NCBI GenBank assembly: GCA_021737945.1
Contig: JAIPCX010000008.1
Location: 1 to 64,000, forward strand
Length of the DNA: 64,000 bases
Direction of reading: 5' to 3'
From: Polynucleobacter sp.
GTDB lineage: Bacteria; Pseudomonadota; Gammaproteobacteria; Burkholderiales; Burkholderiaceae_D
Part shown: positions 8,963 to 17,595 of the stretch, in pieces
How positions within the stretch are numbered: position 1 is the stretch's first letter
How the letters are laid out: each line of letters starts with the position of its first letter
Notes under the pieces: model-generated
The model's database searches: none
Told to the model about the DNA's origin: nothing
The model's input: only the letters and a program-made list of their open reading frames with translations
Position numbers and translations under genes: made by a program

Positions 8963-9640
8963 TCAAACCTCACGCTTAGTTTGTGGCCGCCACATTTGCA
9001 AGGCAAGCAGCACGAGGAATGAGAACAACAACAAGATGGCAGAGAGACTATGTGCCTGCGAATACTCCATAGCCTCAACGTAATCGTAAATTTGTACCGA
9101 GGCCACGCGTGTTTGGCCGGCGATATTCCCACCGATCATAAGTACGACACCGAACTCACCAACCGTATGAGCAAAGGTCATGATGGAAGCGGTTACAAAA
9201 CCAGGCACAGCCATTGGTAAGGCCACGCTAAAAAAGGCATCGAGAGGTGAGGCACGCAAAGTCGCTGCAACTTCCATGGGTCGTTTACCAACGGCTTCAA
9301 ATGCCGTTTGCAAAGGCTGCACCATGAATGGCAGCGAATAAAAAACGGAGGCGATCACCAAACCCCAAAAGGTAAACGGTAATTGCTCAATACCTACTGC
9401 GCGCGTGAATTGACCTACCGGACCTTGCGGCCCCATCGCTAACAAAAGATAAAAACCCAAAACAGAGGGAGGCAAAACGAGCGGTAGCGCAACCAGTGCA
9501 CCGATAGGTCGCTTTAGCCAACTACGAGTCTGCACTAACCACCATGCGATAGGTGTACCTATCACCAGCAAAATCAATGTGACGACAGTCGATAGCTGAA
9601 GCGTAAGCCAGAGAGCTTGAAGTGCTTCAGCTGTGAGCAT
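8963..9640 (-). CDS. modB: molybdate ABC transporter permease
   Basis: A 225-aa inner-membrane permease with about five hydrophobic segments, forming the molybdate channel. The EAA-like cytoplasmic loop that contacts ModC is visible as [20 protein letters not shown] (about residues 122-141). Other ModB marks are [24 protein letters not shown] and [17 protein letters not shown]. Its start codon overlaps the modA stop by one base (TAATG), so translation is coupled. Length is typical. Confidence 0.95.
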   Translation of the reverse strand: MLTAEALQALWLTLQLSTVVTLILLVIGTPIAWWLVQTRSWLKRPIGALVALPLVLPPSVLGFYLLLAMGPQGPVGQFTRAVGIEQLPFTFWGLVIASVFYSLPFMVQPLQTAFEAVGKRPMEVAATLRASPLDAFFSVALPMAVPGFVTASIMTFAHTVGEFGVVLMIGGNIAGQTRVASVQIYDYVEAMEYSQAHSLSAILLLFSFLVLLALQMWRPQTKREV

Positions 9641-10389
9641 TATTTATAACCATAGGAGGACTTCATTTTTTTAATTTTTTCGGATTTCAAATAATCCATC
9701 AATGCCTGACACGCCGAGGTATTCTTGCATGACTGAAGTACCACGGCATCTTGTTTTAATTGTTCATGCATTTCTTCTGGAACTATCCAGGCTGAGCCTA
9801 TTTTAATTTTTCCATTTTCAAAAATTTGTGACAGTGCCACAAATCCTAACTGCGCGTTACCTGTTGATACGAATTGAAAGGTTTGCGCAATACTTTCGCC
9901 CTGAACCACACGTGGCTCAATTTTAGAAAGGACACCTAATTTTTGCATAGTCTGCACCGCCGCCTGACCATAGGGAGCTACTTTTGCATTGGCAATCGCT
10001 ATGTATTTGAATTTATCTGTTTTGAGTATATCGGCGTTTTTATCAACCAAGTCAGGACTGGGAGACCATAAAGCCAATCGACCAATGGCATAGGTAAATT
10101 GTGATGCTGCGATCGCTTTGCCTTCTTGGGCTAACTTGCGCGGAGTTTCGTCATCGGCGGAGAGAAATACATCAAACGGAGCGCCATTACTAATTTGTGC
10201 GTAGAACTTCCCCGTCGCACCTGGTGTTATGGCTAATTGATGGCCTGTATCTCTCTGAAATTCGACAGCAATCTCTTTAAGCGTATTAGCAAAATTAGAC
10301 GCGACGGCGACTTTGATTTCAGCTGCTTGCGCGTTTGCAGCCACCACAAAAATCCCATAAGTGCACAAATGAATGATATGTCGGATCAT
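9640..10389 (-). CDS. modA: molybdate-binding periplasmic protein
   Basis: Periplasmic solute-binding protein for molybdate/tungstate. The 249-aa precursor begins with a signal peptide ([20 protein letters not shown], cleavage predicted after AQA near residue 22). It continues with [17 protein letters not shown], the usual ModA start, then [15 protein letters not shown] and [15 protein letters not shown], the last being a strong ModA motif. It is first of modABC and starts 25 bases after the porin stop, so the porin and modABC may be one transcript. Confidence 0.95.
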   Translation of the reverse strand: MIRHIIHLCTYGIFVVAANAQAAEIKVAVASNFANTLKEIAVEFQRDTGHQLAITPGATGKFYAQISNGAPFDVFLSADDETPRKLAQEGKAIAASQFTYAIGRLALWSPSPDLVDKNADILKTDKFKYIAIANAKVAPYGQAAVQTMQKLGVLSKIEPRVVQGESIAQTFQFVSTGNAQLGFVALSQIFENGKIKIGSAWIVPEEMHEQLKQDAVVLQSCKNTSACQALMDYLKSEKIKKMKSSYGYK

Positions 10390-10413
10390 GATGTTTAGCT
10401 TTAGTAAGAAATA

Positions 10414-11811
10414 TTAAAATCTATAGAGCGCGCCAATCGATATACCTGACTGACTTTTTTTACTTTCAGAATATCCTACTGAGGCAGAGGCGTTACCACC
10501 CGTTCCCGTGTCGGGCACCCATTTATCATAAATAGTAAAAGCTCCTGTCGCACCTGATTGACGAGTCGCCTGCGCATAATCAATAAAGACATCCATTTCT
10601 TTGTAAGGCGACCAGGTGAGTCCTGTCGCTACCATCGTCAGGTCATTATTTTTATTAGCGACTGTTTGCGTGGTCTGATCCTTGACCTGATACCAGCCTC
10701 CGTTCCAACTGAGCGATGGCGTGAATCGATATACAGCCCCAGCAAACCACGTATCGGCATTCACTTTACCTGCCGTTTTTAATGTGTCGAAGCTGCCGCC
10801 TGAAGAAAGTGATGGATTACGGGTCATTACGTAACCAGCGTTCACCGTCCACGAGTCAAGTGTGTATTTCGCCGCAAAAAAATCTACGCGATTGGTCACT
10901 TCTGTTTGCGAAGTCGGTGCGCTGGCACTACCTAATTTTACTTCTGCATGGTTGTATCCCAGTTCAAGATTACCGTTTTTATAGCGACCACCCACATAGT
11001 AGTTCGTACCTTTGTCCTCATCACCCGCGACTCCGCCAAATGAAATGCCTGTATCAAGATTAAATCCTTCATACACAGGTGAGATATAGCGAATCAATTT
11101 ATCAGCACGATTGACTCCGGAAGCGCTATGAAATCCTACGTAACGACCGATCGGTTTCAAACCACCAAAATTCCAATTCTGGCGTGAATCAAACGCCCCG
11201 CTTAAATCATTCTGCAGATTAGGCCCTCGTCCTAAAATTAGGGTACCGTAAGTTTTTGAAATGACGCGAACATTCGCTTCACGATCAAAGACGCTGGCAG
11301 CGTTACCACTGGCTGCTACTCCATAACCTGCGGCATCGCGCCCTAGTGCGCCGGTTCGTGCAGAGAAATTCGATTCCAGCGTCACCATCGCGCGCAAATC
11401 GGAGTCAAGCTCACGCGAGATTTTTAAGCCTACGCGGTTGTTTACCTTGGGTTGATCGCTCATTCCTGAAGCATCAAGATTGGCAGACGTCATATTCGAC
11501 GCTTGATAATAACCAGCAGATAACTGACCATAAATTTCAGTTTTAAATTTTGCTTCGTCCTGAACTCGCTTTTCAATTGCGGCGCTGGCTCGTCGCACAT
11601 CTTGTGCTTCATTAAAGGCACGAATTTCTTCGATTTCCTGGGCTTTCTTTATTTTCTTATCGTACTCATCGTGAGTAATGATGCCTTTCTCAAGCAGCAG
11701 CTCTAACAACGCCTTCACATCATCGGCAGCTCGCACAGACGTAGTGACATTAGTTAGACCAACAAACACGGCCGCACAGGTGGCCGCATGCATCAATACT
11801 CCTAGCTTCAT
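10414..11811 (-). CDS. outer membrane porin, linked to molybdate uptake
   Basis: A 465-aa outer-membrane beta-barrel of the Gram-negative general porin class. It has a signal peptide (MKLGVLMHAATCAAVFVG, cleavage after VRA). A short helical, charged N-terminal region follows (about residues 28-85, KKIKKAQEIEEIRAFNEAQ), then FKTEIYGQLSAGYY and alternating strands with RVGLKISRELDSDLRAMVTL. It ends in a terminal aromatic strand, SGISIGALYRF. I chose the ATG at 11811 because GAGGAG precedes it; the longer frame to 11844 lacks a signal peptide. It lies 24 bases upstream of modA and faces modE across a ModE-like operator. Molybdate specificity is inferred from context only. Confidence 0.85.
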   Translation of the reverse strand: MKLGVLMHAATCAAVFVGLTNVTTSVRAADDVKALLELLLEKGIITHDEYDKKIKKAQEIEEIRAFNEAQDVRRASAAIEKRVQDEAKFKTEIYGQLSAGYYQASNMTSANLDASGMSDQPKVNNRVGLKISRELDSDLRAMVTLESNFSARTGALGRDAAGYGVAASGNAASVFDREANVRVISKTYGTLILGRGPNLQNDLSGAFDSRQNWNFGGLKPIGRYVGFHSASGVNRADKLIRYISPVYEGFNLDTGISFGGVAGDEDKGTNYYVGGRYKNGNLELGYNHAEVKLGSASAPTSQTEVTNRVDFFAAKYTLDSWTVNAGYVMTRNPSLSSGGSFDTLKTAGKVNADTWFAGAVYRFTPSLSWNGGWYQVKDQTTQTVANKNNDLTMVATGLTWSPYKEMDVFIDYAQATRQSGATGAFTIYDKWVPDTGTGGNASASVGYSESKKSQSGISIGALYRF

Positions 11812-11914
11812 GAATAACTCCTCAGAGCAAAACCAAACATTCAAAATTAGTTTTATATATTTTGCATACCAAAAAAGCCCTTAAATGGAATTAATTGAGC
11901 AATATGGGTAAGAA

Positions 11915-11944
11915 TATCTAAATATAGCAAAGTATATTTTGATA
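11915..11944. promoter_or_regulatory. putative ModE operator
   Basis: A 30-base palindrome: TATCTAAATATA, a 6-base spacer GCAAAG, then TATATTTTGATA. Eleven of twelve arm positions are complementary. The architecture resembles the E. coli ModE box (ATCG-type ends and TATA cores facing each other across a short spacer). It lies 104 bases upstream of both the porin start and the modE start, so it could repress both when molybdate is bound. Confidence 0.7.
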
Positions 11945-12048
11945 CAAAATTTACTTGTGTTTATTTTGCATGTCAACCCAGTTATGATCCCAGGTCAGTG
12001 AAATAAAGCCTTTTATTATCAAGTTAGCACGCCAGCATGGACTAAACG

Positions 12049-12846
12049 ATGGACAGCATTCATTACAACCTCGATGCAGAACTCCACTTACGCGTGGGTA
12101 ACGAGCTACTCGCCAACCGCAAGCGTATAGAGCTGCTCAAACAAATCGAGCAACTCGAAAATTTAACCAAAGCCGCCAAACTGGCTGGCTATAGCTATAA
12201 GGGTGCGTGGGACGCAATGGACCAAATGGCCACCCTATCGGGCGGCGAATTAATCGAGCGTTTTGCGGGCGGTAAAGGTGGCGGCCGAACGAAGCTGACG
12301 CCACGCGGCACACAACTAATCAAGAATTTCATGTTGATACAGGAAGAGCATCAACGCTTTATTCAGCGCTTGAATACTTTGGCGAACGGACTTTCAGCGG
12401 ATTACGCAACACAAGCTGACATTGCAATGAAAACCAGTGTGCGCAATCAATTCGCAGGCCTCATTGTGTCGATATTGCAGGGCCCGGTGAGTGATGAAAT
12501 TGAATTGCTGATCAAAGGATCACACACAATAAAAGCCGCGATTACGCACGAGAGTTGTCGTGAACTTCAACTCGATATTGGATCTAAAGTCTTTGCGCTA
12601 ATTAAGGCATCGGGCGTAATGATTAGTCGCGACCAAATAAGCACCACCAAAAATAATTTTGAGGGAATTATCCAAACCCTGATTCAGGGTGAGAAAAAAT
12701 CAGAAATCACTTTACGTTGTGACGAGGGACTAGAGCTAGTTAGCACTCTGCCGAATGATGAACTAAATAGGCTAGCGCTAAAAAAAGGCGAGCGAGCTTT
12801 TGCGCACTTTGATGCATCAAGCGTCATCATCGGTATTGCTGCTTAA
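12049..12846 (+). CDS. modE: molybdate-responsive transcriptional regulator ModE
   Basis: Molybdate-sensing regulator of mod genes. The 265-aa protein is full length. An N-terminal winged-helix domain (about 1-115) carries LTKAAKLAGYSYKGAWDAMD and GGGRTKLTPRG, both ModE hallmarks. Two Mop (TOBE) domains follow, about residues 124-190 (SVRNQFAGLIVSILQGPVSD) and 196-262 (ISTTKNNFEGIIQTLIQG). Only the GGACTAAACG region precedes the ATG, so the SD is weak. It is divergent from the porin-modABC run and shares the palindromic operator between them. Confidence 0.95.
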   Translation: MDSIHYNLDAELHLRVGNELLANRKRIELLKQIEQLENLTKAAKLAGYSYKGAWDAMDQMATLSGGELIERFAGGKGGGRTKLTPRGTQLIKNFMLIQEEHQRFIQRLNTLANGLSADYATQADIAMKTSVRNQFAGLIVSILQGPVSDEIELLIKGSHTIKAAITHESCRELQLDIGSKVFALIKASGVMISRDQISTTKNNFEGIIQTLIQGEKKSEITLRCDEGLELVSTLPNDELNRLALKKGERAFAHFDASSVIIGIAA

Positions 12847-12887
12847 GATTAGCCCACTTTTTTTATTATAGAAGTATCAGACTAATG

Positions 12888-15050
12888 TCAGGCTAATGTA
12901 TTAGCCACTTCGCTAGATGAAAGACTCGCCTGAGCCCAGGCCGCCTGTAATGAGTTTTCAGACATCTGTGATCGCAACAATGACGCGATATTTTTAGCGT
13001 AGGAATTACTATTACTACCGGTCAAAGAGCGATTGATGCTCTGGGTCGACAAGGCTAACTTTTCTACTGCTGCCGTTAACTGCACCCCTGCGATACCTAT
13101 CGTGTTGCGTGTATCCGCTAATGTTTGAAGTACGATATCAATCGAGGCCGTCATCGAGCTGGCAGCTTCCTGTGAATTGATATTGCCATTTTTTAGTAAC
13201 GATCGCATTGGATTGGCTGGCTGCACATCCAGTATTGCCAACTGACTCACCGGACCATACGTTTTCCAAGTGACGTTTAGGTAACCTGGCGTGTCTTGCG
13301 ACAAGGTAAATGGAGCTAAATCGTAATTAGCATTCGCCGTGAATGAATCGACCATCTGCTGCAGACTGGTATCACTGCCAAGCTGACCAGAAAACATGGC
13401 AAAATCACCGAATCGTATCTGCACATTTTTACCAGCAATTTTGCTGGAACTAACAGCGATACGTTGCACCTCGGTCGTGCCATCGCTGGTATTGGTATCG
13501 CTCCCCGCCTGAATTTGACTTGCACTCAGCGTTGATGGAGTGGTGGTGTCTAAAATAGACAGGCTAGCCAGATCATCGACAGCCGCTACTGAAGTCCAGC
13601 TCAACATCAAACTTCCGGTCGTTCCATCGACCGACTCTAGACTCAGCTCAAACCCAGCTGACGCGTAATTTGAATCCGATTGAAGTGCCGTTAGAAAATC
13701 GCTCAAGCTAGCGTCGCTGGCCATCTGGCCGGACGACAGCGTTGTTCCATTCGCGGTAAGCGTGATCGTTTGCCCTTGTATGTCTGAATCACTCAACGCA
13801 AAATTTTGTATTTCTTTTGTTCCCGCAGTGGCGCCCACCACGCTCTGTGATGCATCAAAGACTGCGGTTGAATAGGAGTCATCGGTACTATCGTAAGAAG
13901 AAACAACTATCGATGCCGTTCCCGATTGCTCACCTGTCGCATTCCAATTCAGGCGTATGCCATCGGATTCAGCCGAAAGCGTAAACGGCATACTGTCAGC
14001 GTAATTGGTATTGAATGCTTCGACTAAGGAACTGATCGTCGCAGTGCCGGCTTCAAAGGAAATGCCGTAACTGTTCTCCGATTCACTGCTATCAGTAATC
14101 ACCACCGAAGTGGCTGTTGCTAAATTGGTGTCACTCAAGGCAATGAACTGCTGCTCCGCGACTGCAGGTAAATCATCTTCTGATAGTCCTGTCGTGCTGC
14201 GCGTGGAGGACACTGTTTGTTCACTCGCTGTCAATTGCAATTCTGCTGTACTACTAACGACACCGCTATCGTTCCAAGTGACTACCAATGTATTTGATCC
14301 GTCGTCAGTAATGGTAAACGGTGCGTCGGCGTAATTGGCATCGCTAGTTAAGCCACTAATTAAAGCGGAGACACTTGCACTCGCCCCCAAATCACCTGAA
14401 CTGAGGCTAATATCGCCAACCGACAACACGGCTGATTTATTTGCAAGATTTGCTGCACTGGTATCGATAGTCTGAAGCTCGGATAAACCGGTCGCATAGC
14501 TACCCTGCACTTCACGCAGACCGGACATGCGAACACTGTCTAGACGTAAGTTGGGCAAGGACACATCCAGCTGCCCGCTACTTCCCGAGCCCACCTGAAA
14601 GCTAAACGTTCCGTTGCGTTGGGTGCCAGCGCTGCCATCAAACAGGCGTGTGCCATTCCAGCGCGCGCTCTGAGTCATGTTCAGAAGACTTGTACGCTTA
14701 CCTTGGAACTCAGCACTTAACAAGGCGCGCTCGGAATCTGAAAGGGAATCATTGGTCGCCTGAACGGCCAGCTTACGCAGATCTTCCAATCTTGTCGTCA
14801 TCGACGAAGCGGCTTTATCAGCGGTTTGCAGCATAGACTGAGCTTTGTATGCGGTGCTCAAGTAGCGCTGATTATTTAAGGTATTGGTCGCTGCTTGACT
14901 AAGCCTGACGGCGTCGGTGACAACTGACGAGCCAGCCGTCGATGCTTGTGTACTGGAAGCCCGATTGGAGTTTTGATTGACCGAGCCCGTGGCAGCCGAC
15001 TGGGTCAGCGCGATTTTCAGTGCAGCGAGGCTGGAATCCAAGGTGACCAT
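12888..15050 (-). CDS. flagellin-like protein with four internal repeats
   Basis: A 720-aa protein with flagellin-type ends and an unusual middle. Residues about 60-145 match the flagellin N-terminal helical domain (LRKLAVQATNDSLSDSERAL, then NMTQSARWNGTRLFDGS). The last 90 or so (NTIGIAGVQLTAAVEKLALS and later) resemble the C-terminal D0/D1 helices. Between them lie four divergent repeats of about 85-110 residues (about 195-640). The first 40 residues do not match the conserved flagellin start, and no other flagellar gene is adjacent. It may be a minor flagellin, a hook-associated protein or a filament-like surface protein. A perfect TAAAGTTT lies upstream at 15217-15210 without a clear -10. 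Confidence 0.75.
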   Translation of the reverse strand: MVTLDSSLAALKIALTQSAATGSVNQNSNRASSTQASTAGSSVVTDAVRLSQAATNTLNNQRYLSTAYKAQSMLQTADKAASSMTTRLEDLRKLAVQATNDSLSDSERALLSAEFQGKRTSLLNMTQSARWNGTRLFDGSAGTQRNGTFSFQVGSGSSGQLDVSLPNLRLDSVRMSGLREVQGSYATGLSELQTIDTSAANLANKSAVLSVGDISLSSGDLGASASVSALISGLTSDANYADAPFTITDDGSNTLVVTWNDSGVVSSTAELQLTASEQTVSSTRSTTGLSEDDLPAVAEQQFIALSDTNLATATSVVITDSSESENSYGISFEAGTATISSLVEAFNTNYADSMPFTLSAESDGIRLNWNATGEQSGTASIVVSSYDSTDDSYSTAVFDASQSVVGATAGTKEIQNFALSDSDIQGQTITLTANGTTLSSGQMASDASLSDFLTALQSDSNYASAGFELSLESVDGTTGSLMLSWTSVAAVDDLASLSILDTTTPSTLSASQIQAGSDTNTSDGTTEVQRIAVSSSKIAGKNVQIRFGDFAMFSGQLGSDTSLQQMVDSFTANANYDLAPFTLSQDTPGYLNVTWKTYGPVSQLAILDVQPANPMRSLLKNGNINSQEAASSMTASIDIVLQTLADTRNTIGIAGVQLTAAVEKLALSTQSINRSLTGSNSNSYAKNIASLLRSQMSENSLQAAWAQASLSSSEVANTLA
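13140..14470 (-). repeat. four tandem protein repeats inside flagellin-like gene
   Basis: Four diverged copies, approximate limits. Each opens with a strand like IQNFALSDSDIQGQTITL or VQRIAVSSSKIAGKNVQI. Then come a GQxxSDxSLxxxxxxL helix, a NYxxAPFTLS segment and a closing LxVTWxxxGxxSxxAxLxV strand. Copies are alike in pattern, not in DNA, so the duplication is old. They resemble an Ig-like or IN-type insertion domain in the variable part of flagellin. Confidence 0.65.
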
Positions 15051-15262
15051 AGCAATTCAGTAATAGGCAAAGTAACGCGACCCCTGAACATACCGGCCTA
15101 AGGCCCTAATTACCAAGCAATTACTGTGTAAACGGACGCAAGTCTTATGACTTAGTGTCGATAAATAGGGAGTCAGAAGGTGATGGCATCAAACCTTAAG
15201 CTTGGCGGCAAACTTTAAGGTATTTTTTTGCTAACTCATCCGATCTTCTCCCACCTCCTGAT

Positions 15263-15289
15263 TAAAGTTCGAAATTTCTACGCCGATAA
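15263..15289 (+). promoter_or_regulatory. sigma-28 (FliA) promoter
   Basis: TAAAGTTC, exactly 11 bases, then GCCGATAA. The enterobacterial FliA consensus is TAAAGTTT-N11-GCCGATAA, so 15 of 16 positions match. The start codon of the 72-aa gene is 30 bases downstream of the -10 element. Confidence 0.85.
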
Positions 15290-15318
15290 CTACTTCACAT
15301 CATTAGGGGGCACTCGCC

Positions 15319-15537
15319 ATGTTGATCGAGCGCGTAGAACTAAGCAAAATTAAATTGCAGGACGATCTGGTAACGCTGGAGATGCTTCAGGTTGGTGAGA
15401 GCATTTTCTGCTCAGACTTTAAGAAAGCCCAAAGTCTGCGCAGTCTCTCTTACTATCTGATTCGCTCACGCAAACTGGAATGGAAATTTACTTTCCGTAA
15501 GATGGATCACGGCTGGAGAATCATCCGTATCCGTTAA
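15319..15537 (+). CDS. small protein (72 aa) under a flagellar-type promoter
   Basis: I do not recognise the family. The 72-aa product is basic and soluble, with a first half MLIERVELSKIKLQDDLVTL and a strongly basic C-terminus (LEWKFTFRKMDHGWRIIRIR). There is no signal peptide. The gene has a near-perfect sigma-28 promoter (15263-15289), a GGGGG ribosome binding site and its own terminator, so it is real and monocistronic. It probably belongs to the motility or late-flagellar regulon; a DNA- or RNA-binding or regulatory role is possible from the charge alone. Confidence 0.75.
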   Translation: MLIERVELSKIKLQDDLVTLEMLQVGESIFCSDFKKAQSLRSLSYYLIRSRKLEWKFTFRKMDHGWRIIRIR

Positions 15538-15563
15538 TACCGTTTTGCTTTAGCTATCATTTT

Positions 15564-15600
15564 CAAAGCCTGCGTCAGTTTGATGCGGGCTTTGTTTTTT
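15564..15600 (+). terminator. rho-independent terminator
   Basis: CAAAGCCTGC and GCGGGCTTTG pair around an 11-base loop (one G-U pair), followed by six T. It lies 26 bases past the stop of the 72-aa gene. Confidence 0.88.
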
Positions 15601-15831
15601 CTGATTTGAACTGTCTGCTTTGTTTTGCCTTCTTTGGTTTGCCTGGTTTTAGTCAGACTATACTCCCCAACATCAGACCAAATTTCTAGTCATTCAACAT
15701 GCGCACTCGTCGCGTGCATCGAAGCCCAACTAGTTATCTATAAAATATCTTTTTTGCCTCAAGGCCATCATCCTCAGTGGCAGGAACCCTAAAAGCCTCT
15801 CAATTGAGCGACTTAATCGAGTTTTTTTTAA

Positions 15832-15857
15832 TAAGTATTGCATTTATGCAACACTTA
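15832..15857. promoter_or_regulatory. 26-base imperfect palindrome, operator-like
   Basis: TAAGTATTGCAT, 2 bases, ATGCAACACTTA: 11 of 12 arm positions pair. It lies in the 458-base gap before the FimV-like gene. The AT-rich, odd-centred form suggests a dimeric regulator site; no regulator can be named. The rest of the gap (15601-15996) shows no gene. Confidence 0.45.
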
Positions 15858-15862
15858 TAATG

Positions 15863-15880
15863 CCGGCAAGAAATTGCCGG
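15863..15880 (+). other. perfect hairpin with GAAA loop in fimV-like leader
   Basis: CCGGCAA, GAAA, TTGCCGG: a 7-bp perfect stem closed by a GNRA tetraloop, about 117 bases before the FimV-like start and just after the 26-base palindrome. There is no T-run, so it is more likely an mRNA leader structure than a terminator. A further palindrome TCCCGGCCGGGA lies at 15945-15956. Confidence 0.5.
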
Positions 15881-15996
15881 ACTAAAATGACAATTTACAC
15901 TTTCACTCTCGAAAGTTGTTAATAGCTGCTAGCTCGTTAGCGAGTCCCGGCCGGGAATCGGACTTACCGCAGGCCAAGGCTCAGGAGGCCAGACCC

Positions 15997-17367
15997 ATGT
16001 CATCTGAACAACAAAGCTCCATCGCTGGACTCGGAATCACCAGCGTCTTTCGCGCACTTTCACTCAGCTTGGCCTTGGCCATACCTTCATTGGTTGGTGC
16101 TGTAACACTGGGGCCTATTAACGTACTGTCGAATCTCGGTGAACCCCTGAAAGCGGTCATCGAGGTGTTCGATCTTCAGGGAGAACAAAATCTCACTGTC
16201 GCTCTCGCACCAGCGGAAGAATTCAGCAAAGCCGGCAATACGCGTAGCATCCTGATGCAAAGCCTAAAACTAGGCATCGTCCAGCAAGGTCGTCGCAGCT
16301 TGATATCAGTCACAACCGACAAAGCCTTAGATCAGCCTATCTATGGTTTGCTGCTGGAGTTTAGTGCCAATGGCGAATCCAAGATTGCTGAATTTGCTGT
16401 ACTACCGGAAGAAGCCGTAAAAGTTGCAGAACCTACGGCGGCGGCAGAACCCGCGGTTGCTGAAGAAAAGGTAACACCCTCGCCTGCACAAGTGGCGGTG
16501 GATACACCCACGAAGCAGAGAACTCCGACAGCGCCATCAACGCAAAGCGCTGAGGCCAGTGCAGAAGATCAACCTGTTGCAGTCATCCCAGGTGCTGATC
16601 CAACTGAGCTTGCGCCCAAGCCAGCAGAAAATCTGAGCTTGGTGGAATCTCAACAAAGCTCGCGCCAGCATTCGGTTCAACGAGGACAAAATCTAACCGT
16701 CATCGCTCGCCAGTACGCAGTAGCTGATGCAGATTTGAATAAATTTATCGCGGCCACCTTCAACGAAAATCCTGAAGCGTTTATCAAAAATAATCTGCAT
16801 TATTTGAAAGCAGGCGCCGTGTTGGCACTGCCGTCAGAGGAAGCTATCAGCATGGTTGATGATCGCGCAGCGCGCACGACGATTACTACCCAATGGCAGA
16901 CATTTAAAGACCTAGTTGCAGCGATGGATCCTACCAGCGGCAAAGCAACGGATGCTCAACCAACGCGATCGATTAGTCGCAAGGTCTCGAAAGCTAATAG
17001 TGGCTCGGATAAAGCTAGTGGCGATCAACTGACTTTATCTGCTCTGACACGCTCAGAAAATGCGGCGAAGAGTAAGACTGAAGAAGAAGCTATTGCCGCT
17101 AAAAAAGCAGCGGAAGAAGCGAGCGAACGCGTACGCTTGTTAGAGAAAAATGTGCGCGATCTCAAAACAGCCCTTCAGCCTAATCCGCTAACTGTCGGCG
17201 AAAGTAAAAAAACCGATACCAAGGAAGTCGCTAACAAAGAAGAGAACATCTGGGGAGTTCTGTCTTCTCCAGCGCGAGATCTGATGATGCAAGGTGCCAC
17301 CGTGCTCTTGTTAGCGGCACTCGTATTAATTGCATTAATCCGCCGTAACAAAACAGCCGCCTTATAA
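15997..17367 (+). CDS. short FimV-like protein with LysM region
   Basis: A 456-aa inner-membrane/periplasmic protein resembling the N-terminal part of FimV, which in pseudomonads and betaproteobacteria supports type IV pilus assembly and polar localisation. After a long signal peptide (ALSLSLALAIPSLVGAV, mature start near residue 36) comes the FimV N-terminal motif LGPINVLSNLGEPLKAVIEV. Next are an Ala/Pro-rich linker, a LysM-like segment (QHSVQRGQNLTVIARQYAV, about 222-275), a coiled coil (about 365-400) and one C-terminal membrane segment (ATVLLLAALVLIALI). It lacks the long acidic region and TPR tail of full FimV. AGGAGG, 8 bases before ATG 15997, fixes the start against an upstream TTG. 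Confidence 0.82.
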   Translation: MSSEQQSSIAGLGITSVFRALSLSLALAIPSLVGAVTLGPINVLSNLGEPLKAVIEVFDLQGEQNLTVALAPAEEFSKAGNTRSILMQSLKLGIVQQGRRSLISVTTDKALDQPIYGLLLEFSANGESKIAEFAVLPEEAVKVAEPTAAAEPAVAEEKVTPSPAQVAVDTPTKQRTPTAPSTQSAEASAEDQPVAVIPGADPTELAPKPAENLSLVESQQSSRQHSVQRGQNLTVIARQYAVADADLNKFIAATFNENPEAFIKNNLHYLKAGAVLALPSEEAISMVDDRAARTTITTQWQTFKDLVAAMDPTSGKATDAQPTRSISRKVSKANSGSDKASGDQLTLSALTRSENAAKSKTEEEAIAAKKAAEEASERVRLLEKNVRDLKTALQPNPLTVGESKKTDTKEVANKEENIWGVLSSPARDLMMQGATVLLLAALVLIALIRRNKTAAL

Positions 17368-17389
17368 AGCGACTCTTACGCTGCACCCC

Positions 17390-17423
17390 TTGATCAGGGC
17401 AACGAGCCGTTTGCCCTGATCAA
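17390..17423 (+). terminator. strong hairpin, terminator of fimV-like gene
   Basis: TTGATCAGGGCAA and TTGCCCTGATCAA form a perfect 13-bp stem around an 8-base loop, 23 bases after the FimV-like stop. The following CTTTCCC is a poor T-run, so it may terminate weakly. Confidence 0.65.
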
Positions 17424-17595
17424 CTTTCCCTAGCAAAACCCCTCACCGCTCGGTCCCTTAAACAGGGCCAATGGTCCTCCTTTATTCAATCGAATGTTCG
17501 AACAAAAGATATTCGTTCGATTATCGTGAATCTTTTCATGCTTTTTGTTACTCATCTTGCGGTTAGAACATTAATCGACATGCTTGGAGGGGAAA

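Noticed and set aside
8963-9132. N-terminal extension of modC to 9132
   Set aside because: Lies inside modB in another frame, Cys/Ser-rich, and the ATP-binding domain begins normally at the ATG at 8961, which directly follows the modB stop.
15191-15217. Sigma-28 promoter for the flagellin-like gene
   Set aside because: A perfect TAAAGTTT is present on the minus strand, but the sequence 11 bases downstream (TAAGGTTT) does not match GCCGATAA.
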